A stretch of 64,000 nt of DNA, taken from assembly GCF_001625215.2 (NCBI RefSeq), contig NC_030385.2:45347598-45411597 (forward strand), read 5' to 3'. Each line of letters begins with the position of its first letter. Position 1 is the stretch's first letter. The translations under genes were made by a program, and so were the position numbers. Positions 56,546-64,000 of the stretch are shown one piece after another. The stretch is from Daucus carota subsp. sativus (Eukaryota; Streptophyta; Magnoliopsida; Apiales; Apiaceae). The notes under the pieces were generated by a model, which worked only from the letters and a program-made list of their open reading frames with translations, made no database searches and had not been told where the DNA came from.

Positions 56546-57041
56546 CGAGAAGAACCCTCTCATTTCCACGTATTTGAAACCCAAGCCTATGGCAAGCAGG
56601 AAAAGCATTAACAAAGGGAGCTCAGAAGAAGTGACTCCCAATGTTTTTCAAGAACTAATTAAAATTACAGATGACACAAAGTAAATCTGTAAAGTCTACT
56701 ACTCTGATTACACTATATGCAACTGTACTTTGATTTGGAAATCTACAAAACAAACTATCCCACAATGCGCTAAATCATACCAACAAGGCAATCAGTCTGT
56801 CAAAATTGTCATATAACAAACCACGAAAGTAAATCAAGAAGCTCGTAACTCACCATCAGTGTGGATGCCAGAGCTAGCAGGATCGCGGAATCTGATCCCA
56901 GAAAACTAATCATACCTCTCCCTCCAAGTGTAAAGAAGAAAGAACACCCATGACAGTGCCAAGACAATATCCCCAACCACAAGCCTTAACCAATTGCCAC
57001 CAAGATCCTCGAGTTTCCTATCGAAGTAAATTCTCCACACT

Positions 57042-59359
57042 TGTAACATCCCGAATTTTCGGAATATTAAAAACTAATTTCACAACACAAATAATACCAT
57101 TACTTAAATCAAAATCCTCAAATATTATATAAGTCAAAGCAGCGGTCAAACCCAATAATCAAAAGTCATAAATTTAGAGACGCAGCTCCAAAAATCCAAA
57201 ACCAATATCTGATAAACTCATCAAATTATTCTAAATAAACACTAAATCTTTATTCACTAATGCAAATAATCACGAAGCATAAAATCCAAAAGTCCTCGAT
57301 CTAATTCTCAAAATTCTTCCACATGATAGAACCTGAAATATAGAAAATCGGATGAGCTACACAGCTCAGCAAGTAACAATTTGACAAACAATTAATTTCG
57401 AAATCAGTGGGCGTTTTTATAAAACATTGTTCCTCAAAACAATTATAACTTTAAAACACTTGTAAAAAAACAAATCCAACCCATAGTTTATATTTTAAAA
57501 CGAATCAGAATTTAAATGAGAAGCAAAAACAGAAACAAAAATCTTATCAATACCACAGTCTTGCTCTACGGCCACACTTTCCCAGTGACCGGGATCTTAT
57601 TCTTATTCTTTGCCACATTTACCCAGTGACCGGGATCTAAAGTTCAATAATCACGCGCCCTTAGCAGGTATCTAAAGTTGCACACTTGTGCGCCTACTAA
57701 GGGTATCTAAGGCTAGTTCCGGAACTATAGCGTAAATTACGAACGGGTTCGAAACGTAGAGACTGGGTCTTCAAAGATTCTCATGTCTTATATCTTATAA
57801 ATTTTGAAACAAAATTCTTATATCTTATAAATCTCGAAACAAAATTTTCTTATATCTCATGACAAAAATCTGAAATTCACATAGCCAAAATATCTTTCGA
57901 AAATAAAAATAAGTCAAAAAGTACTTACCTCAAAGTCGACACTTAAAATCCGAAATTAATAACACGAACGAAGCCTATACATTTAATTAATAAACAAAAC
58001 ATAATTAACACATAACACTTCTTAAACAATCAAGAGCAAGGCACATAACAAGTCTTAACAAAATACAAACTTTAACAACTAATAACAATTAACATAATTT
58101 CATTTATCGAATAAGATAAATAACATGCATGCTGTTACAAATTTCAATATTAACTAAAGATAACTTCTGAATATGAGAAAATAATCAACTATAGAATTAA
58201 ATTACATTCAACAAGGATTCCAAAATGACCAGATTCATAATAAACGGACAGATAACGAATTAGTTATGAATTTTAGAAGTTCAAGTAACAGAGCAGAATT
58301 TTACTCAGGAGCAGTTTACATTCAAAGCAGATTTTCACAAAGAAAACAAACTGATATCAATTAGACTATAACTAAACACTTATATATCATTCTCAGAGGT
58401 TTCAGAATTGGTAAAGATCATAATTTTATGGCAAATAACGAGGGAGATATGAATTTTTAAACACAGAACAACTCAGCAGAAAAGTATAAACAGCCCTGAA
58501 TCTTTGTAAGTCAGTTTAGACAATTAAATCAATTTAAACAACAAATGGGTATGACTGATAACGAAAGAATATATCTCAAGCTTTCCAGATTGGTATCACG
58601 AGTAAATTTTTGACATACGATCAATTTATAGCGAATTTTTGAACATGGGAAAAAGTTTCGCGACTAAGAACTAAAGGGTAACAAAGAATGTGATTTTAAG
58701 CATAGATACACTGCTAATTTCGAAATAAGTCCTGAGACAAAAGTTGTAGGTATCGAAGAGAGCTTTTCAGAATGTCCAGAATCAACAACATCCGATCAAT
58801 TTTCAATTTACTATGAATTTTACAACCCAACTGATTCACAGAAATTACTATATACAAATTTCAGCATAAACAATTAAGCAAACATGATATATTTACATCA
58901 AATACACATGATAATAAGCAAGAAATCAATATCTCAAGTCAACATATACGTGTTATAATCAAAGAGAAAAAGAGAGCATACCCGTCCACGTAAATTGATG
59001 TCCGACTTATTCAGATTCTAAAGAGGTTCTTATATAGCACATAAAACCTAGTCGTAAATAGGAAGTCCCAAACTTGGGTCAAAATTTTCTACACATCATA
59101 AACCAATTTCCAAATATAAGGTCTTCTAAAAAAGATTTCAATTTCTAAAATAATTCTACACTTCTTTCCATTAATAAAGAATGTTCTCTATTTTATTATT
59201 CAAAATAACTAACACGAAAATAAATTCTAGAAGCTTCCAATTAATGCTAATATCTAATTATATAAATACAAACAATTTAAATCTAAAATCTAACTCATAA
59301 TAATAATACTAATTAAATAGAAATATTTAAATAAATAAATAAAATTACAGGATTTTACA
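57042..59359 (-). repeat. Left LTR (3' LTR of the minus-strand element)
   Basis: 2,318 bp, offset exactly 2,520 bp from the right LTR. It contains two CCCAGTGACCGGGATCT repeats near 57,580 and 57,613. There is no significant coding frame. Confidence 0.95.
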
Positions 59360-59561
59360 TTCTACCCCCCTTAAAAGAATTTGGTCCCCAAATTCTCCAA
59401 ATCTATTCTCCAAAATCCCATCTAAAAGTCAAGACACACAACTAAAAACTCAGTAACCACTAACAAGTCAAACTTGAACCTCAGTACTCGGATCGCACCC
59501 TAAGGAATGAGCTAGTCCCATACCTAACACACTCCGAAGGACAGCCTGCTCGGATACCAAC

Positions 59562-61879
59562 TGTAACATCCCGAATTTTCGGAATATTAAAAACTAATTT
59601 CACAACACAAATAATACCATTACTTAAATCAAAATCCTCAAATATTATATAAGTCAAAGCAGCGGTCAAACCCAATAATCAAAAGTCATAAATTTAGAGA
59701 CGCAGCTCCAAAAATCCAAAACCAATATCTGATAAACTCATCAAATTATTCTAAATAAACACTAAATCTTTATTCACTAATGCAAATAATCACGAAGCAT
59801 AAAATCCAAAAGTCCTCGATCTAATTCTCAAAATTCTTCCACATGATAGAACCTGAAATATAGAAAATCGGATGAGCTACACAGCTCAGCAAGTAACAAT
59901 TTGACAAACAATTAATTTCGAAATCAGTGGGCGTTTTTATAAAACATTGTTCCTCAAAACAATTATAACTTTAAAACACTTGTAAAAAAACAAATCCAAC
60001 CCATAGTTTATATTTTAAAACGAATCAGAATTTAAATGAGAAGCAAAAACAGAAACAAAAATCTTATCAATACCACAGTCTTGCTCTACGGCCACACTTT
60101 CCCAGTGACCGGGATCTTATTCTTATTCTTTGCCACATTTACCCAGTGACCGGGATCTAAAGTTCAATAATCACGCGCCCTTAGCAGGTATCTAAAGTTG
60201 CACACTTGTGCGCCTACTAAGGGTATCTAAGGCTAGTTCCGGAACTATAGCGTAAATTACGAACGGGTTCGAAACGTAGAGACTGGGTCTTCAAAGATTC
60301 TCATGTCTTATATCTTATAAATTTTGAAACAAAATTCTTATATCTTATAAATCTCGAAACAAAATTTTCTTATATCTCATGACAAAAATCTGAAATTCAC
60401 ATAGCCAAAATATCTTTCGAAAATAAAAGTAAGTCAAAAAGTACTTACCTCAAAGTCGACACTTAAAATCCGAAATTAATAACACGAACGAAGCCTATAC
60501 ATTTAATTAATAAACAAAACATAATTAACACATAACACTTCTTAAACAATCAAGAGCAAGGCACATAACAAGTCTTAACAAAATACAAACTTTAACAACT
60601 AATAACAATTAACATAATTTCATTTATCGAATAAGATAAATAACATGCATGCTGTTACAAATTTCAATATTAACTAAAGATAACTTCTGAATATGAGAAA
60701 ATAATCAACTATAGAATTAAATTACATTCAACAAGGATTCCAAAATGACCAGATTCATAATAAACGGACAGATAACGAATTAGTTATGAATTTTAGAAGT
60801 TCAAGTAACAGAGCAGAATTTTACTCAGGAGCAGTTTACATTCAAAGCAGATTTTCACAAAGAAAACAAACTGATATCAATTAGACTATAACTAAACACT
60901 TATATATCATTCTCAGAGGTTTCAGAATTGGTAAAGATCATAATTTTATGGCAAATAACGAGGGAGATATGAATTTTTAAACACAGAACAACTCAGCAGA
61001 AAAGTATAAACAGCCCTGAATCTTTGTAAGTCAGTTTAGACAATTAAATCAATTTAAACAACAAATGGGTATGACTGATAACGAAAGAATATATCTCAAG
61101 CTTTCCAGATTGGTATCACGAGTAAATTTTTGACATACGATCAATTTATAGCGAATTTTTGAACATGGGAAAAAGTTTCGCGACTAAGAACTAAAGGGTA
61201 ACAAAGAATGTGATTTTAAGCATAGATACACTGCTAATTTCGAAATAAGTCCTGAGACAAAAGTTGTAGGTATCGAAGAGAGCTTTTCAGAATGTCCAGA
61301 ATCAACAACATCCGATCAATTTTCAATTTACTATGAATTTTACAACCCAACTGATTCACAGAAATTACTATATACAAATTTCAGCATAAACAATTAAGCA
61401 AACATGATATATTTACATCAAATACACATGATAATAAGCAAGAAATCAATATCTCAAGTCAACATATACGTGTTATAATCAAAGAGAAAAAGAGAGCATA
61501 CCCGTCCACGTAAATTGATGTCCGACTTATTCAGATTCTAAAGAGGTTCTTATATAGCACATAAAACCTAGTCGTAAATAGGAAGTCCCAAACTTGGGTC
61601 AAAATTTTCTACACATCATAAACCAATTTCCAAATATAAGGTCTTCTAAAAAAGATTTCAATTTCTAAAATAATTCTACACTTCTTTCCATTAATAAAGA
61701 ATGTTCTCTATTTTATTATTCAAAATAACTAACACGAAAATAAATTCTAGAAGCTTCCAATTAATGCTAATATCTAATTATATAAATACAAACAATTTAA
61801 ATCTAAAATCTAACTCATAATAATAATACTAATTAAATAGAAATATTTAAATAAATAAATAAAATTACAGGATTTTACA
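59562..61879 (-). repeat. Right LTR (5' LTR of the minus-strand element)
   Basis: 2,318 bp, the same as the left LTR apart from one base that I can see. The primer-binding site lies just left of it. Confidence 0.95.
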
Positions 61880-62183
61880 ACACTGCTGTAACCACATGTA
61901 GAAAAACACACCCCCTGGCAAAAAAGCCTTGAAAATTCCGATCTTTAACAGATGCCACCATGAACAAAAGAAATCCTAGCGCAAACAGAAGCAAGCCTGA
62001 AAACGAATCAGATGTTCGGATTAACAGCTGATCATGTGGCGTCGAGCCCTTTATCTTAACCGCGATTTCTCTTCCATGAGTAAATTCAAACACCTCATTA
62101 GTATAAAACATCAGTAGAAGTCCACAAGTCATGGCTGCCACAGAGTGGAGTACACAGACTAGGTGAAAAGTATATGATCCCAT

Positions 62184-62806
62184 TTTCCAACACACTAAAC
62201 CTGTAAAAAAACACAATCACAATCCAACTCTGTAAAGAAGCCTAATTGTTAAGTTTCAAGAATATATAAGCCCTCGATAGGGTGTTCCCGGTGCTCCCGG
62301 CTATAGACAGACAAGACTTGCGTCTGGCACCCTTAGTTTCACAATCTTATATATAAAAATTCAAAGAACATGTGGCATATTATATGAATTAGGAATCCAA
62401 AATCGATTTTGACCAAGGCCTCGTAAATTTCACGAGCATATCACATATAAGCATAATACATGTAAGTTCAACTGAGTTTTCTGATGAACCAAACTGAACT
62501 GACTGATCAAACAATAAAACCCAAGAATCTGCATGGAATGAAGAAAATGAAAGAAGGGTTTGCTTGCCTTGTGGTGCTTTGAAATTGTCACCTTGCTTGA
62601 TCTCCTTCTTAGTTTTTACAGCCTGGGTTTCTGTATTTACAGGCTAGTGTTGTTAGAAAACTCTGTTTTACCAACTTTAAATTACTTTGTGATGAGGATT
62701 CTGGAAAGTCCATGATGTTTTTAGTTATGCTCCTATTTTTATTTACTTTGATTGCAAAGTGTCAACTGTGTAATAAAATATTAAGAAATACTGTTCTGTA
62801 CTTTAA
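62184..62806. other. Upstream region of the membrane-protein gene
   Basis: An acceptor-like pyrimidine/CAG (TTTTTTTACAG on the minus strand, about 62,202-62,212) suggests a 5' UTR intron here. The first non-coding exon may lie near 62,560-62,640. Its donor is not clear. Confidence 0.4.
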
Positions 62807-63376
62807 GGGGCTGTTTGGTTGGAGATAATTAACAAAGGGAAAGGGAAACAATCAGTCTCATTCCCTTTGTTATCGTTTGTTTTATATAAATCGTCATTCC
62901 CTTTCCCTTCTTTTAGTTTTAGGTTTACCCCAGATTCCTCATAATCCATTACCCACCCTCCCCTAGGTATTTCTTTTCCCTTTCCTGATCCTTATTCTAT
63001 TTTTGTTTATAATTAATTTCAGATGTCATTAACATTAAAAGTAATATGTAAAATATTTTTGGTAATCAAAAATAAATTTTAATTTAATTTTTATATATCA
63101 AAAATTATTTTAATATAAAATTAATAATATTTTTAAATAATAAAATGTATAAAATTATGAAATATAAATGAACTATATTATTATAAACATAAATATATTT
63201 AAATCTTTTGATATTAAAATATTTGAAAATCAAATATACAGATAATCATATAATTTTTCATTCCGTTTCCGGATTAAAACCAAACAGTTAATACAATTCA
63301 GCATCATTCCTTTCCTTTCTTTTCATTTCTCTTTCTGGATTCCATTCCGTTTCCCCGAGTCGAACCAAACGGCCCC
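62807..63376. mobile_element. Tourist-like (PIF/Harbinger) MITE
   Basis: A 570-bp element begins GGGGCTGTTTGGTTGG and ends CCAAACGGCCCC, flanked by TAA (62,804-62,806 and 63,377-63,379). Confidence 0.9.
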
Positions 63377-63379
63377 TAA

Positions 63380-64000
63380 AGTTAAAACCAGACATAGAAA
63401 ACTCAGAAATTACTCTCACTCTCTAAGTCTTAATTATACGGGACATTTAATATTTATTCCGAAAAATATATTTGCGAAATATCATTTTCGTATATGTGAA
63501 TTGGGGCAATAAAATGATATATACAGTTGTATGATGCACGTGTCACTTGCATTGCGTAATAAAAGTCGAACCCTTCTAATAGTAAATGATATCACTTGTT
63601 CATTTTATAGCAGTGTATTTTTTGTTGTAGATTAGATAAAGATATAAAATACACCGTAATGACATAGATAGCCCCCGTAGATGTGATAAATTAATTTCAC
63701 AAAAATAAGCTTCGACTGCAAATAATTATTCAAAAGTTTAAAACTGAGAGCTGGCATGTTTCAGTCTATCAAAGTGATATCTCGTAAGCATGCGCTGATA
63801 TATTTCCAGTAAACAGTGTTCAGGGTTGAGGGCAAAAAATGTATGGTATGACGTATCAAAATCTTTTAATTTATAGTATTTACAACAAAAAATGAATAAT
63901 TATCGACAAGTTGTGAACAAAGATTGAATCCAGCTATTCTCTTCGGATAATTCTAAGTGAGTATGCCACATCAATCCTAATTTTTGGTGGAATGACTTGG
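63380..64000. other. Terminal spacer, nothing identified
   Basis: AT-rich sequence to the right edge. I see no supportable gene, element end or promoter. Confidence 0.35.

Larger units (their letters stand above)
57042..61879 (-). mobile_element. Young non-autonomous LTR retrotransposon with long LTRs and tiny interior
   Basis: Two direct LTRs of 2,318 bp each (57,042-59,359 and 59,562-61,879) begin TGTAACATCCCGAATT and end GGATTTTACA. By eye I find one mismatch between them. The flanks are ACACT on both sides (57,037-57,041 and 61,880-61,884), a five-base target duplication. The interior is only about 202 bp. On the minus strand TTGGTATCCGAGCAGG next to the right LTR resembles a Met-tRNA primer site, and TTTTAAGGGGGGTAGAA next to the left LTR is the polypurine tract. 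No gag or pol is present, so it must move with proteins of another element. The LTR similarity implies insertion within tens of thousands of years. Confidence 0.95.
56906..62183 (-). pseudogene. Plant-conserved four-span membrane protein gene, interrupted by an LTR element
   Basis: The coding exon starts at ATG 62,183 (MGSYTFHLVCVLHSVAAMTC), runs to 61,885, and resumes at 57,041 down to a stop at 56,906. The pieces, 299 and 136 nt, are each open, and an LTR element with a five-base target duplication separates them. Hydrophobic segments are visible (LVCVLHSVAAMTCGLLLMFY, GLLLFALGFLLFMVASV, the region around GCVFLHVVTAV, and VGDIVLALSWVFFLLY) with a GSTPHDQLLIRTSDSFSG loop. The family is a plant membrane protein of unknown function about 145 aa long; I remember similar Arabidopsis proteins but no gene name. 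An AG acceptor just upstream of the ATG suggests a 5' UTR intron. A truncated copy lies at 53,880-54,500. The interruption should abolish the normal product unless the element is spliced out. Confidence 0.82.

Noticed and set aside
59481-59675. 64-codon frame across the interior of the LTR element as a coding gene
   Set aside because: It spans the LTR border and the primer-binding site and shows no gag or pol similarity.

Overview
This is nuclear DNA of a flowering plant, almost certainly a eudicot. The genes are AT-rich and split by introns, and they include a chloroplast m-type thioredoxin with a transit peptide, a type 3 plant metallothionein, a P-class PPR protein, a plant choline-transporter-like (CTL/SLC44) protein, a UBC25-like E2 and plant NSF. 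The spaces between them are full of Stowaway, PIF/Harbinger (Tourist-like), hAT-like, Mutator-like and Helitron elements. I cannot name the species from the sequence alone. No bacterial-type feature was found.

Layout. (1) 1-26,860 is a decayed tandem segmental duplication, all genes on the minus strand. Unit 1 holds the 5' half of an intact CTL gene (running off the left edge), a PPR gene, and a thioredoxin fragment. Unit 2 holds a CTL pseudogene cut off at its 3' end, a scrap of the PPR 5' region, and the complete thioredoxin-m gene. The truncated copies lie where one tandem event, with breakpoints inside CTL and inside the thioredoxin intron, would put them. After decay each ancestral gene survives once. 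A small 60-residue gene (8,611-8,929) lies in the junction interval. Unit 2 also carries a nested transposon pile (18,319-23,160). (2) 26,860-36,700 holds the TRX-m promoter, a small acidic-tailed protein, and an eight-exon UBC25-type ubiquitin-conjugating enzyme. (3) 39,020-50,489 holds a complete 21-exon NSF gene (732 aa) on the plus strand. Its first intron is a U12-type AT-AC intron, and its fourth carries a TRIM element. (4) 52,525-62,183 is a second tandem duplication: metallothionein plus the 3' part of a membrane-protein gene on the opposite strand. The left metallothionein is a normal type 3 protein. The right copy keeps promoter, splice sites and an open frame, but all ten cysteines are gone and the product is very acidic. 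The right membrane-protein gene is interrupted inside its coding exon by a very young LTR element with two almost identical 2,318-bp LTRs and an internal region of about 200 bp.

The genes do not form one pathway; this is an ordinary gene neighbourhood. What stands out is how duplication and transposition reshaped it: reciprocal loss after segmental duplication, MITE insertions that can be proven because the paralogous empty site is also in the window, and a metallothionein copy rebuilt into a cysteine-free acidic peptide. All exon limits come from reading splice sites and protein homology by eye. Family names come from remembered sequences, not from searches.
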